Part shown: positions 8,603 through 18,762 of the stretch, one piece after another
Layout of the letters: the number at the start of each line of letters is the position of its first letter
Position numbering within the stretch: the first letter of the stretch is position 1
Notes under the pieces: generated by a model
Told to the model about the DNA's origin: nothing
Database searches by the model: none
The model's input: the letters and a program-made list of their open reading frames with translations, nothing else
Program-made: the position numbers and the translations under genes
Assembly (NCBI GenBank): GCA_019115285.1
Contig: DXDU01000108.1
Span: forward strand, 1 to 36,538
Source: Candidatus Acutalibacter pullistercoris
Lineage (GTDB): Bacteria > Bacillota > Clostridia > Oscillospirales > Acutalibacteraceae
Reading direction: 5' to 3'
Length of the DNA stretch: 36,538 nt

Positions 8603-9813
8603 TCCGCCTGGGCGGCGGCGGTCTTGATGATGTTCTTGATCACTTCCATGTCCTCTACCACCACGTACTCCAGCTTGCCGTGGGCGTTGCCGCCGCCGGT
8701 GCAGATGTTGGGGCAGGGCAGACCTTCGTAGGAGAGGCGGGCGCCGTCGGTGCCGCCCCGGATGGGCAGGGTGACAGGCTCCACGCCGTTTTGGCGCATG
8801 GCCTTCTCCATCAGGGTGATGACCTCATAGTGGGGGAGGATCTGCTCCTTCATGTTGGAGTAGGTGTCCCGGATGGTGACGGTCACAGGCTTGGTGGGGT
8901 ACTTCTCGTTGAGGAAGGCCCCGGCCTTCTCCATCAGCTCTTTCTTTTGCTGGAACAGGCCCTTGTCGTGGTCCCGAATAATGAACTGCATCACCGTGCG
9001 CTCCACATCCCCCTGGATGGAATCCAGGTGGAAGAAGCCCTCATAGCCTTCGGTGAGCTCCGGCACGGCCCCCTTGGGCAGCAGGGAGCAGTACTCCATG
9101 GCTACCGTCATGGAGTTGACCATCTTCCCCTTGGCGGAGCCGGTGTGGATGCTGAACCCAGTAACTTCTACAGTGGCGTCGGCAGCGTTAAAGTTCTCGT
9201 ACTCCAGCTCTCCCAGGGAGCCGCCGTCTACGGTGTAGGCGAAATCGCAGCCAAAGCCCTCCACATCAAAGTGCTGGATGCCGGAACCGATCTCCTCATC
9301 GGGGGTAAAGGCGATCTTGATGGTGCCGTGGGGCGCCTTTTCCTCCAGGATCTCCCGGGCGGCGCAGAGGATCTCCGCCACCCCGGCCTTGTCGTCGCCC
9401 CCCAGCAGGGTGGTGCCGTCGGTGGTGATCAGGGTCTTTCCTTTGTGCTCCAACAGGGCGGGGAAGTCCTGGGGAGACAGGGTGAGGCCGCTTTCTCCCA
9501 GGGGGATGGGGCTGCCGTCGTAATGTTCGATCACCTGGGGCTTGATGTCCTTACCGGACACGCCGCCGTAGGTGTCCATGTGGGCGATAAAGCCCAGGGT
9601 GGTCTTCCGCTGGGCGGTGGCGGGAATGGTCCCGTAGACGAAGCCCTTGTCGTCCATGTGGGCGTCCTCGATTCCCATCTCTTTCATCAGGTCCACGATG
9701 TGGGCCCCCAGGACTTTCTGCCCCGGGGTGCTGGGAAGGGCGCCGGTGGTCTCGTCCGAGCCGGTGTCATAGGAGATCAGGTCTAAAAAAGTGTCTTTTA
9801 CGGACATGAGCAA
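8599..9813 (-). CDS. pepT: Peptidase T (tripeptidase, M20B)
   Basis: FIAHMDTYGGVSGKDIKPQV, TLLGGDDKAGVAEIL, FTPDEEIGSGIQHFDVEGFGCDFAYTVDGG, PIRGGTDGARLSYEGLPCPNICTGGGNAHGKLEYV. Confidence 0.96.
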   Translation of the reverse strand: MLMSVKDTFLDLISYDTGSDETTGALPSTPGQKVLGAHIVDLMKEMGIEDAHMDDKGFVYGTIPATAQRKTTLGFIAHMDTYGGVSGKDIKPQVIEHYDGSPIPLGESGLTLSPQDFPALLEHKGKTLITTDGTTLLGGDDKAGVAEILCAAREILEEKAPHGTIKIAFTPDEEIGSGIQHFDVEGFGCDFAYTVDGGSLGELEYENFNAADATVEVTGFSIHTGSAKGKMVNSMTVAMEYCSLLPKGAVPELTEGYEGFFHLDSIQGDVERTVMQFIIRDHDKGLFQQKKELMEKAGAFLNEKYPTKPVTVTIRDTYSNMKEQILPHYEVITLMEKAMRQNGVEPVTLPIRGGTDGARLSYEGLPCPNICTGGGNAHGKLEYVVVEDMEVIKNIIKTAAAQAE

Positions 9814-9843
9814 ATTGCCTCTCTTTCCAGAATGTAGGGGAGC

Positions 9844-10722
9844 TTACGCCTGGGCCCAGTAGCGCCGCAGGTTGCAAAGGCCGATGCGCAAAGCGGTGAA
9901 GGGGTCCTCCACGCCTTCGAATTCCAAAGCCATGGCGCCGTCGAAGCCGGCGGCCTTTAAAATGTGCAGGCACTGCTGGACCGGCACGTTGCCGTGGCCC
10001 ACAATGGTGCCCCGCAGGAAGTTCCCGGCCCTGGTGCGGAACGCCCCCTCGCCGGGGTCCGCGTCCTTGTAGCTCTTCCAGATAAAGTCCTTGGCGTGGA
10101 CGTACTTGGCATAGGGAGCCACCCGGGCCACCGCCAGGGCGGGGTCCTCGTCGGCGCACAGGAAATTGCCCATGTCGCACAGCAGGGCGAAGTTGGGGTG
10201 GTCCACCGCGTTATACAGCTTTTCCACCCGCTGGGAATCCTGGGAGAAGAAGCCGTGGTTCTCCGTCATGGTCAGCACGCCCTTCTCCTGAGCGTACTGG
10301 GTGATCTCCCGCACCGCCTGGGCCAGCTGGGGGACCAGGGCGTCGTAGCTCTTGGCCCGGTCGCCCTTGTAGCCCTGGGTGATGTCGTGGCGCATTCTGG
10401 GGGCCCCCAGGACCACGGCCACGTCCACATACTCCTTCACCCGCTGAATCTCCTTGGCGGTGTCGCCGCCGCTGCCGTTGAGCAGGTCCGCCGCCACGGC
10501 CAGGGAGGAGAAGGGCAGCCCGGCGGCGTCCGCCGCGGCCCGGAGCTCTTTGGCCCTCTGCAGGCGCTCCTCCTGGGTGGCGCAGTCGCCGAAGTTTACA
10601 AAGTCCACGGCCTCCACCGCTTCAAAGCCCAGTTCCTTGGCTTTGGCGATGCAGTCCACCGGGGCGATCTCTCCCCGCTGGATGGCGGGGTAAAAGCTGT
10701 AAAGACTCACAGAAAATTGCAT
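9844..10722 (-). CDS. Sugar phosphate isomerase/epimerase-like TIM barrel protein (AP endonuclease 2 family)
   Basis: MQFSVSLYSFYPAIQRGEI, MTENHGFFSQDSQRVEKLYNAV, LLCDMGNFLCADEDPALAVARVAPYAKYVHAKDF. Confidence 0.85.
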   Translation of the reverse strand: MQFSVSLYSFYPAIQRGEIAPVDCIAKAKELGFEAVEAVDFVNFGDCATQEERLQRAKELRAAADAAGLPFSSLAVAADLLNGSGGDTAKEIQRVKEYVDVAVVLGAPRMRHDITQGYKGDRAKSYDALVPQLAQAVREITQYAQEKGVLTMTENHGFFSQDSQRVEKLYNAVDHPNFALLCDMGNFLCADEDPALAVARVAPYAKYVHAKDFIWKSYKDADPGEGAFRTRAGNFLRGTIVGHGNVPVQQCLHILKAAGFDGAMALEFEGVEDPFTALRIGLCNLRRYWAQA

Positions 10723-10760
10723 GACACGATACTCCTCTCAAAAGATATGGGATCTCCGGC

Positions 10761-11840
10761 TCAATCGCCGAAGCTGATGCCGATCTGCCGGGCGGCCTTG
10801 ATCTCGTCGCAGTCCACAGGCACGCTCTTGAGCTTGCCCGCCACGTCCTGCAGGGGCACGGGGACGCACTGACCGTTTACCATGCCCACCATGACGCCGA
10901 AGGTCTTCTCCTTGATATACCGGGCGGCGGTGGCGCCCAGGCGGGTGCACAGCACACGGTCGTAGGCGCAGGGGCTGCCGCCCCGCTGGAAGTGCCCAGG
11001 CACGCAGACCCGGATCTCGTTGTCAACCTTGCCGGCCAGCTCCTCGGCGATGCGGTACACGATGGAGGGATGGGGGAAGTTCTCCCGGGCCTTTTTCCGC
11101 TCTTTCTTGGAGAGGGCGGCCTCCTGCTTGGAGATGGCGCCTTCCGCCACCGCCAGGATGGAGAACTTCTTCCCGGCCTTGATCCGGTCGTTGAGGCACT
11201 TGGCCACCTTGTCGATGTCGTAGGGGATCTCCGGCAGGAGGATCACGTCGGCGCCGCCGGCAATGCCCGCGGACAGGGTGAGCCACCCCACCTTGTGGCC
11301 CATGACCTCCACGATGAACACCCGGCCGTGGGAGGTGGCGGTGGTGTGGATGCAGTCGATGACGTTGGTGGCAATCTCCACAGCGCTGTGGAAGCCGAAG
11401 GTGATGTCCGTGCCCCAGATGTCGTTGTCGATGGTCTTGGGCAGGTGGATGACGTTGAGGCCCTCCTCCCGCAGGAGGTTGGCGGTCTTCTGGGTGCCGT
11501 TGCCCCCCAAGATCACCAGGCAGTCCAGCTTCATCTTCTTGTAGTTGTCCTTCATGCCCTTTACCTTGTCCACGCTGTTCTCGTCGATGACCCGCATGGT
11601 CTTGAAGGGCTGGCGGGAGGTGCCCAGCAGGGTGCCGCCCAGGGTGAGGATGCCGGAGAAGTCGTTGGGCTTCATCAGCTTGTACTCGCCGAAGATCAGG
11701 CCCTTGTACCCGTCTTTGATGCCGTAGATCTCCACGTCCTTGCCGAACTCCTGGTAGAGGCCCTTGGCCACGCCGCGAATGGCGGCGTTCAGGCCCTGGC
11801 AGTCGCCTCCGCTTGTGAGAATACCGATTCTTTTCATCAT
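10761..11840 (-). CDS. pfkA: 6-phosphofructokinase
   Basis: GILTSGGDCQGLNAAIRGV, ILGGNGTQKTANLL, PKTIDNDIWGTDITFGFHSAVE, VEVMGHKVGWLTLSAGIAGGAD. Confidence 0.93.
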   Translation of the reverse strand: MMKRIGILTSGGDCQGLNAAIRGVAKGLYQEFGKDVEIYGIKDGYKGLIFGEYKLMKPNDFSGILTLGGTLLGTSRQPFKTMRVIDENSVDKVKGMKDNYKKMKLDCLVILGGNGTQKTANLLREEGLNVIHLPKTIDNDIWGTDITFGFHSAVEIATNVIDCIHTTATSHGRVFIVEVMGHKVGWLTLSAGIAGGADVILLPEIPYDIDKVAKCLNDRIKAGKKFSILAVAEGAISKQEAALSKKERKKARENFPHPSIVYRIAEELAGKVDNEIRVCVPGHFQRGGSPCAYDRVLCTRLGATAARYIKEKTFGVMVGMVNGQCVPVPLQDVAGKLKSVPVDCDEIKAARQIGISFGD

Positions 11841-11895
11841 TCCGTCCTCCTATGTTTCTATCTCCATGCCGCCTGTTTCCCCCAGGCGGCAGAGG

Positions 11896-14025
11896 TCACT
11901 TGGTCACGTCCTCCGCAGAGTGGATGGGGATCAGGGGGCTGTCTTTCTCCACCCGGCGCAGGGCCTCCAGGCGCTCCTGGGCCCGGCGGTAGAAGGTGAG
12001 CTGGCTGGAGAAGGCCGCTTTCCCCCGGCGGCTGACGTGCTGGTAGCTGGTGTCGGGGAGCATCATCCTGGCGTTGGTGTTGTCCTGCAGGAATATGTCC
12101 AGCGTCTCGAAGGCCCGCTGCTTCAGCTCCTCGTCCTCGATGGGGAACACCAGCTCGATGCGGCGGTCCAGGTTCCGTGGCATCCAGTCGGCGCTGCCCA
12201 TGTAGATCTTGGGGTCGCCTCCGTTTTCAAACCGGAAGATCCGGCTGTGCTCCAGCAGCTGGCCCACGATGCTGAGCACCGTGATGTTCTCGCTGACGCC
12301 AGGCAGACCGGGGATCAGGCAGCAGATACCGCGGACCACCAATTTCACCGGCACGCCGGCCTGAGAGGCCTCGTACAGCAGGGAGATGATCTCCGGATCC
12401 ACCAGGGAGTTCACCTTGGCGGTGATGCCGCAGGGCAGGCCTTTCTTGGCGTTTTCCGTCTCCTGCTTGATGCGCCGCACAAAGAAGCTTCGCATGCCGT
12501 GGGGCGCCACCACGAAGTGCTGGTACTCCGGGGGCCGGGAGTAGCCGGTGATCACGTTGAAGAGGGAAGAGGCGTCGGCCCCGTACTGGCTGTTGCAGGT
12601 GAACATCCCCAGGTCGGTGTAGATCTTGGCGGTGGAGTCGTTGTAGTTGCCGGTGCCCAGGTGCAGGTACCGGCGGATGCCGTCCTCCTCCTGGCGGACC
12701 ACCAGGGCGATCTTGCAGTGGGTCTTCAAGCCGTGGAGGCCGTAGATCACGTGGCAGCCGGCCTTCTCCAGCTTGTTGGCCCAGTTGATGTTGTTCTCCT
12801 CGTCGAAGCGGGCTTTCAGCTCCACCAGCACCGTGACCTGCTTGCCGTTCTCCGCCGCTTTCATCAGCGCGGCGATGATGGGGGAGTTGCCGGACACCCG
12901 GTACAGGGTCTGCTTGATGGCCAGGACGTTCTCGTCCTCGGCGGCCTGCTCGATGAACTTCACCACGCAGTCGAAGCTCTCGTAGGGGTGGTGGACCAGC
13001 CGGTCCTTCTCCCGGATGGCGGCGAACAGGTCGTCGTAGCCCCAGAAGTCCGCCACAGGCACGGGGACGATGGGCTTGAAGCACAGGTTCTCGCAGCCCT
13101 TGATCCCGGCGAACTTGGAGAAGAAAGTCAGGTCCAGGGGGCCGGGCACGGCGTAAATCTCGTTTTTCTTGATCTTGAGCATGTCCACCAGGAACTGCCG
13201 CACGTCCTTGTCGCACTTCTGAAGGATCTCCAGGCGCACAGGGCGGCCCCGCTTTCTACGCTTGATGGACTTCTTCACCTCGCTCATAAAGTCCTCCGCT
13301 TCCTCGTCGATCTCCAGGTCGGAGTCCCTGGTGATGCGGAAGGGGCAGGCGGCTTTGATCTCGTGGAGCTCGAAGAGCTCGTCCAGCTTATAGATGATGA
13401 TGTCCTCCAGCAGGGTGAAGTCCCGGCCCTCTTTGGTGGGCAGCTCCAAGAAACGGGGGAGGATGGAGGGCACCTGGACGATGGCGAAGTTCTTCTCCGC
13501 CTCTTTGCCGTCCTTCTTGCCCTCTTTCGACTTGAGGTACACAGCGATGTTCAGCGTCTTGTTGGCCAGCTGGGGGAAGGGCCGACTGCCGTCCACCGCC
13601 AGGGGGGTGAGCACGGGGAAGAGGATGCGCTTGAAGTACTGGGAGACAAACTCCAGCTGCTGGGGGGTCATCTCCTCGCAGGTGACAAAGCGGATGCCGT
13701 GGCGGGCCAGCACCGGGGCGATGGAGCGGTGCAGGCAGGAGTACTGCTTCTCCATGAACTTGTGGGTCTTCTCCTCCAGCAGGGGCAGCAGCTCCTGGGG
13801 GGAGAGGTCGAAGTTGTTCTTCACTTTGTAGTTGGAGTTGACCTGGGCCTTCACCCCGGCCACCCGGACCATGAAGAACTCGTCCAGGTTAGAGCCGGTG
13901 ATGGCCAGAAACCGCAGGCGCTCCATCAGGGGGTTTTCCTTTTTGGCCGCCTCCTCCAGCACTCTGGCGTTAAAGTCCATCCAGCTCAGTTCTCGGTTGT
14001 AGTAGGGCATTTTCTTATCCGGCAT
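11896..14025 (-). CDS. ppk1: Polyphosphate kinase 1
   Basis: YNRELSWMDFNARVLEEA, RVSGNSPIIAALMKAAENGKQVTVLVELKARFDEENNINWA, HCKIALVVRQEEDGIRRYLHLGTGNYNDSTAKIYTDLGMFT. Confidence 0.97.
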   Translation of the reverse strand: MPDKKMPYYNRELSWMDFNARVLEEAAKKENPLMERLRFLAITGSNLDEFFMVRVAGVKAQVNSNYKVKNNFDLSPQELLPLLEEKTHKFMEKQYSCLHRSIAPVLARHGIRFVTCEEMTPQQLEFVSQYFKRILFPVLTPLAVDGSRPFPQLANKTLNIAVYLKSKEGKKDGKEAEKNFAIVQVPSILPRFLELPTKEGRDFTLLEDIIIYKLDELFELHEIKAACPFRITRDSDLEIDEEAEDFMSEVKKSIKRRKRGRPVRLEILQKCDKDVRQFLVDMLKIKKNEIYAVPGPLDLTFFSKFAGIKGCENLCFKPIVPVPVADFWGYDDLFAAIREKDRLVHHPYESFDCVVKFIEQAAEDENVLAIKQTLYRVSGNSPIIAALMKAAENGKQVTVLVELKARFDEENNINWANKLEKAGCHVIYGLHGLKTHCKIALVVRQEEDGIRRYLHLGTGNYNDSTAKIYTDLGMFTCNSQYGADASSLFNVITGYSRPPEYQHFVVAPHGMRSFFVRRIKQETENAKKGLPCGITAKVNSLVDPEIISLLYEASQAGVPVKLVVRGICCLIPGLPGVSENITVLSIVGQLLEHSRIFRFENGGDPKIYMGSADWMPRNLDRRIELVFPIEDEELKQRAFETLDIFLQDNTNARMMLPDTSYQHVSRRGKAAFSSQLTFYRRAQERLEALRRVEKDSPLIPIHSAEDVTK

Positions 14026-14073
14026 GTCAGACCGTCCTTTCTATACACATACAGGGCTGATCGATGGTGGCGA

Positions 14074-15633
14074 TTATAGCACCAGCTTAATGGAGAGCTC
14101 GGGGGAGAGGCCGAAGACTTCCGTGAAGAAGTGGGAGGACTCCTGGAAGGCCCAGCGCTCCAGCAGGGTGTTGTCCGAGGCCTCCACTTTGAAGATCACC
14201 CGGTCTTCCTCCATGGAGATCTTCAGGTCCCTGAGCTTCTCCCGGTGGGATTTGTCCAGGGCGTTGGCCATGCGGAACATGGCGGCCAGCTTGGAGATCA
14301 CCAGCTTCTCCTGGTTGGAGAGCAAGGCGAAGTCCTGGTTCTCCTCCACCGCCAGGTTGTCGGAGATGCTCCCCGCCACAAAGGCGATCTCCAGTACCTC
14401 CGCGCTGGACAGGCCGAAGATGTCCATGCCCTTGATCAGATCGAAGGTGCAGCGGTTGTGCTGTCGGACGCTGACATAGCTGCCGCTGCTGTGCAGGGTG
14501 GCGGCCAGCTCCAGAATCAGCCGCTTGGAGGGGTCCAGCCCATGGACCTTCTTCATCTTGTCGAAGATCTTGCAGGCCAGGGAGCTGATATACCGGGAGT
14601 GGTCCAGATTGCAGCCGAAGCGCTGGGCGGTGTTCTCCGCGCAGGCCAGGGCGCACTCCCGCAGGTACTGGGCCCACTGGGCGTCGGCTTTGGGGATGAG
14701 CAGGTACCGGGCCACCGCCTCGGAAATGTCCGCGGAGGGGGAGAGGATCTCCTTGGCCTGGGGGCAGAAGCGGAGCATCCCCTGGTAGATGAACAGGGCG
14801 GTGTACAGCACCCCCGCCTGCTCCTCCGGCAGGTCGAAGCGCATGCTGATGCTCTCCGTGGTCAGGGAACGGACAGACTGGTAGAGCTCCGTCAGCTTTT
14901 TCGTGGAGATCCGGCGGATGCCGCCGGACTCCCCGGCGCCGCACAGCCGGGAGACCAAGTTGATCTTAGACCCGGTGAGCACCAGGTTCTTCACCTGGTA
15001 CCCGGCCACGTTCACCCGGTTGAGGATGGTGTCCATATACTCCTCCAGCACCACGTGGAAGTCCTCTGCCTTGCGGCGAAGGCCCTGGAGGGAGTCCCGC
15101 AGCTTGGAAGCCCCCATGGCGATGTTCTGGGAATAGATGATCTTCTCCCCGTCGTACACGGCAATGCCGATGCTGCCGGAGCCGATATAGCCGATGAGGG
15201 AGTTGCCCTCCAGACCAGAAAGCCCTTCCAGGTGCTTGATGATCTCGGAGTAGATGTAGGCCTTCTCCTGGCTGTCCTCCAGCACGGTGACCTCCATGCC
15301 GTTGCGCACCCTGAGCTGGTCCACCACCAGGGAGCGGTTCTTGGCCTCCCGCAGGGCGGTGCAGGACACCACCTTGGGCTTTTCTATATTGTAGGAGAGC
15401 AGGGCAGAGGAGAACTTGGACAGGGCGGAGGACAGCTCCCGCAGGCTGTCGAAGCGGATAAAGCCTCCGGCGAACACGTCGTGCCCCAGTCCGATGGGGT
15501 ACTCCAGCTCGTCTAAGACAGAGACCTGCCCCTTGCTCAGCTGGGAGACCCGCATGCGCACATTGTTGGATCCGATCTCGATGACGGCCGCGGAATGGGC
15601 CGCGTTTTTCTTGTTCAAGGATGACCCTCCCAA
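14074..15633 (-). CDS. ppx: Ppx/GppA-family exopolyphosphatase
   Basis: AVIEIGSNNVRMRVSQL, YIGSGSIGIAVYDGEKI, C-terminal HD-like region (ELAATLHSSGSYVSVRQHNRCTFDLI); adjacent to ppk1. Confidence 0.88.
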   Translation of the reverse strand: MGGSSLNKKNAAHSAAVIEIGSNNVRMRVSQLSKGQVSVLDELEYPIGLGHDVFAGGFIRFDSLRELSSALSKFSSALLSYNIEKPKVVSCTALREAKNRSLVVDQLRVRNGMEVTVLEDSQEKAYIYSEIIKHLEGLSGLEGNSLIGYIGSGSIGIAVYDGEKIIYSQNIAMGASKLRDSLQGLRRKAEDFHVVLEEYMDTILNRVNVAGYQVKNLVLTGSKINLVSRLCGAGESGGIRRISTKKLTELYQSVRSLTTESISMRFDLPEEQAGVLYTALFIYQGMLRFCPQAKEILSPSADISEAVARYLLIPKADAQWAQYLRECALACAENTAQRFGCNLDHSRYISSLACKIFDKMKKVHGLDPSKRLILELAATLHSSGSYVSVRQHNRCTFDLIKGMDIFGLSSAEVLEIAFVAGSISDNLAVEENQDFALLSNQEKLVISKLAAMFRMANALDKSHREKLRDLKISMEEDRVIFKVEASDNTLLERWAFQESSHFFTEVFGLSPELSIKLVL

Positions 15634-15796
15634 TACTTCCAGATTCTACGGCCTATTATACCAAATCTCACCGAAAGATTCAAACTCTGTTTTTTCTTCC
15701 ATACACAAATTTAACAAAATTATTTCCTGAGAGCGGGAAGGGACAGGGGAGAGGCCAGGGGTTTGCGGGAGATTTAAAAAAATATGAAAAAAGGGC

Positions 15797-15825
15797 TTGA
15801 TTTTTTCCGGGAGATTGGATATAAT
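15797..15825 (+). promoter_or_regulatory. Sigma-A-type promoter for tRNA-Ser
   Basis: TTGATT - 17 nt - TATAAT about 20 bp upstream of the tRNA. Confidence 0.75.
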
Positions 15826-15844
15826 ATTAAAGCCGTGAGGATAC

Positions 15845-15931
15845 GGAGAGGTATTCTAATTGGTAAGGAGCCACATTGGAAATGTGGTGTGCCGCAAGGC
15901 ATTGTGCGTTCGAGTCGCATCCTCTCCGCCA
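15845..15931 (+). tRNA. tRNA-Ser (anticodon GGA), CCA encoded
   Basis: Acceptor GGAGAGG/CCTCTCC, anticodon arm CCACA-TTGGAAA-TGTGG, long variable arm, T arm GTGCG-TTCGAGT-CGCAT, CCA end. Confidence 0.95.
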
Positions 15932-15932
15932 T

Positions 15933-15970
15933 GCCGGAGCAAAGTTCCCTTTGCTCCGGCTTTTTTTCTT
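15933..15970 (+). terminator. Intrinsic terminator after tRNA-Ser
   Basis: GCCGGAGCAAAG...CTTTGCTCCGGC followed by TTTTTTTCTTTTT. Confidence 0.9.
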
Positions 15971-16032
15971 TTTCGAAACCAGCCCGGCTCCCCGGATCTG
16001 GGAGGGGAAAGGGGGCCTTTCGAAAAATAAAC

Positions 16033-16061
16033 TTGCGGAATGGGCCGTTCTGGAGTATCAT
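16033..16061 (+). promoter_or_regulatory. Putative promoter for asnS
   Basis: TTGCGG - 17 nt - TATCAT, 36 bp upstream of the asnS ATG. Confidence 0.5.
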
Positions 16062-16096
16062 AGGGAGAAATGGAAGTCATCAAAGGAGCAGCGAGT

Positions 16097-17491
<1,395 letters not shown>

Positions 17492-17510
17492 TCTCCACCA
17501 AAAGCGCGAA

Positions 17511-17546
17511 AGAGCTACCCGTTTTCCGGGCGGCTCTTTTTTATTT
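17511..17546 (+). terminator. Intrinsic terminator after asnS
   Basis: AGAGCTACCCG-TTTTC-CGGGCGGCTCT then TTTTTATTTT. Confidence 0.8.
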
Positions 17547-17588
17547 TGGGGGGCGTGAAAAAACCAGCAAAAAAATCTCATTTTTAAC

Positions 17589-17617
17589 TTGACAAATACC
17601 CTCCCTTTGCATATAAT
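17589..17617 (+). promoter_or_regulatory. Fully consensus sigma-A promoter for the tRNA-Gly/tRNA-Cys pair
   Basis: TTGACA - exactly 17 nt - TATAAT. Confidence 0.92.
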
Positions 17618-17644
17618 AAAGAAGTCGCTGAAACAACGGCCTAT

Positions 17645-17720
17645 GCGGGAGTAGCTCATCTGGTAGAGCGCCACCTTGCCAAGGTGGAGGTAGCGAGTTC
17701 GAGCCTCGTCTTCCGCTCCA
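17645..17720 (+). tRNA. tRNA-Gly (anticodon GCC), CCA encoded
   Basis: Cloverleaf with acceptor GCGGGAG/CTTCCGC and anticodon arm CCACC-TTGCCAA-GGTGG. Confidence 0.96.
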
Positions 17721-17725
17721 CAGAG

Positions 17726-17755
17726 AAAAGACGCGTCCTTATCGGAGCGTCTTTT
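17726..17755 (+). terminator. Hairpin between tRNA-Gly and tRNA-Cys, terminator-like or processing signal
   Basis: AAAAGACGC...GCGTCTTTT with inner TCC/GGA pairing. Confidence 0.6.
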
Positions 17756-17764
17756 CTTACACAC

Positions 17765-17839
17765 GGTGACATAGCCAAGTGGTAAGGCAAAGGTCTGCAA
17801 AACCTTCATTCCCCGGTTCAAATCCGGGTGTCACCTCCA
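17765..17839 (+). tRNA. tRNA-Cys (anticodon GCA), CCA encoded
   Basis: Acceptor GGTGACA/TGTCACC, anticodon arm AAGGT-CTGCAAA-ACCTT, T arm CCCGG-TTCAAAT-CCGGG. Confidence 0.96.
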
Positions 17840-17843
17840 AAGA

Positions 17844-17871
17844 AAGCTCCGGAACCCTCCGGAGCTTTTTT
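17844..17871 (+). terminator. Intrinsic terminator after tRNA-Cys
   Basis: GCTCCGGA-ACCC-TCCGGAGC then TTTTTT. Confidence 0.88.
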
Positions 17872-17967
17872 GTTGTGTCTCGGACCGGGAGCTTTCGCGG
17901 CTCCCGGTTTTTCTTGCTTTTCCCCGGCGCCTTCGCTACAATGAAGGCAGCAAAGGAGGCTTTCGCC

Positions 17968-18759
17968 ATGCACACGAAACACGATCTTCTCCGGGACATC
18001 CACACCCTGGACTTAGACCCCAAAGGGACGCTGCTGATCCACTCCTCCTGCAGGGCCATCGGCCCGGTGGAGGGCGGGGCCCACACCGTGCTGGACGCCT
18101 GGTGCGACTTTTACCGGGAAGGCCTGTTGATCTTTCCCACCCACACCTGGGACCGGGTGGGGAAGGACCACCCGGTGTTCGACTCCCGGAAGGACCCCAG
18201 CTGCGTGGGGATCCTGTCGGAGCTGTTCCGACAGCGCCCTGGGGCCGTCCGGTCCCTGCATCCCACCCACTCGGTGGCGGCCCTGGGGAAGGACGCCAGG
18301 GCGTACACGGCAGGGGAGGAGAAAGCCGTCACCCCCTTGCCCAGGGACGGCTGCTGGGGCAGGCTCTTGGACCGGGACGCCACCATTCTCTTCCTGGGCT
18401 GTTCCCTGCGGTCCAACACCTTCATCCACGGAGTGGAGGAGTGGAACCACATCCCCGACCGGATCTCCCCATGGACGGAAGACCTGACCATCTTAGGGCC
18501 CCAGGGGGAAAAATACCAGGTGGCCATGCACCGGCACCACTGCGAGGCAGCGGACCGGGCCGGGGGCGACGTGTCGGAACACTACAGCAAGCTGGAAGAG
18601 CCCTTCCGGCGGCTGGGGGCCCTGCGGTACGGGAAGTTCGGCGACGCCCTGTGCGCCTACGGGAAGGCCCGGGACATGGAAAAGATCGCCTCGGCGCTGC
18701 TGAAAAAGGAACCTGACCTTTTTCTCAGCGGGGAGGCGATCCCGGGGGACTGGTATTGA
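17968..18759 (+). CDS. AAC(3)-family (aminoglycoside N3-acetyltransferase-like) protein
   Basis: LLIHSSCRAIGPVEGGAHTVLDAW, LLIFPTHTWD, RSLHPTHSVAALGKDA, ILFLGCSLRSNTFIHGVE; ATG at 17968 preceded by AAAGGAGG. Confidence 0.88.
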   Translation: MHTKHDLLRDIHTLDLDPKGTLLIHSSCRAIGPVEGGAHTVLDAWCDFYREGLLIFPTHTWDRVGKDHPVFDSRKDPSCVGILSELFRQRPGAVRSLHPTHSVAALGKDARAYTAGEEKAVTPLPRDGCWGRLLDRDATILFLGCSLRSNTFIHGVEEWNHIPDRISPWTEDLTILGPQGEKYQVAMHRHHCEAADRAGGDVSEHYSKLEEPFRRLGALRYGKFGDALCAYGKARDMEKIASALLKKEPDLFLSGEAIPGDWY

Positions 18760-18762
18760 GCG

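Noticed and set aside
11869-11891. GCCGCCTG...CAGGCGGC hairpin between ppk1 and pfkA
   Set aside because: Stable but without a U-tract on either strand; could affect mRNA stability but there is not enough to call a terminator.
11764-14079. 771-aa plus-strand ORF
   Set aside because: Antisense to ppk1, which has unambiguous family motifs; low-complexity, His/Gly/Val/Leu/Gln-rich translation typical of the complement of GC-rich codons.
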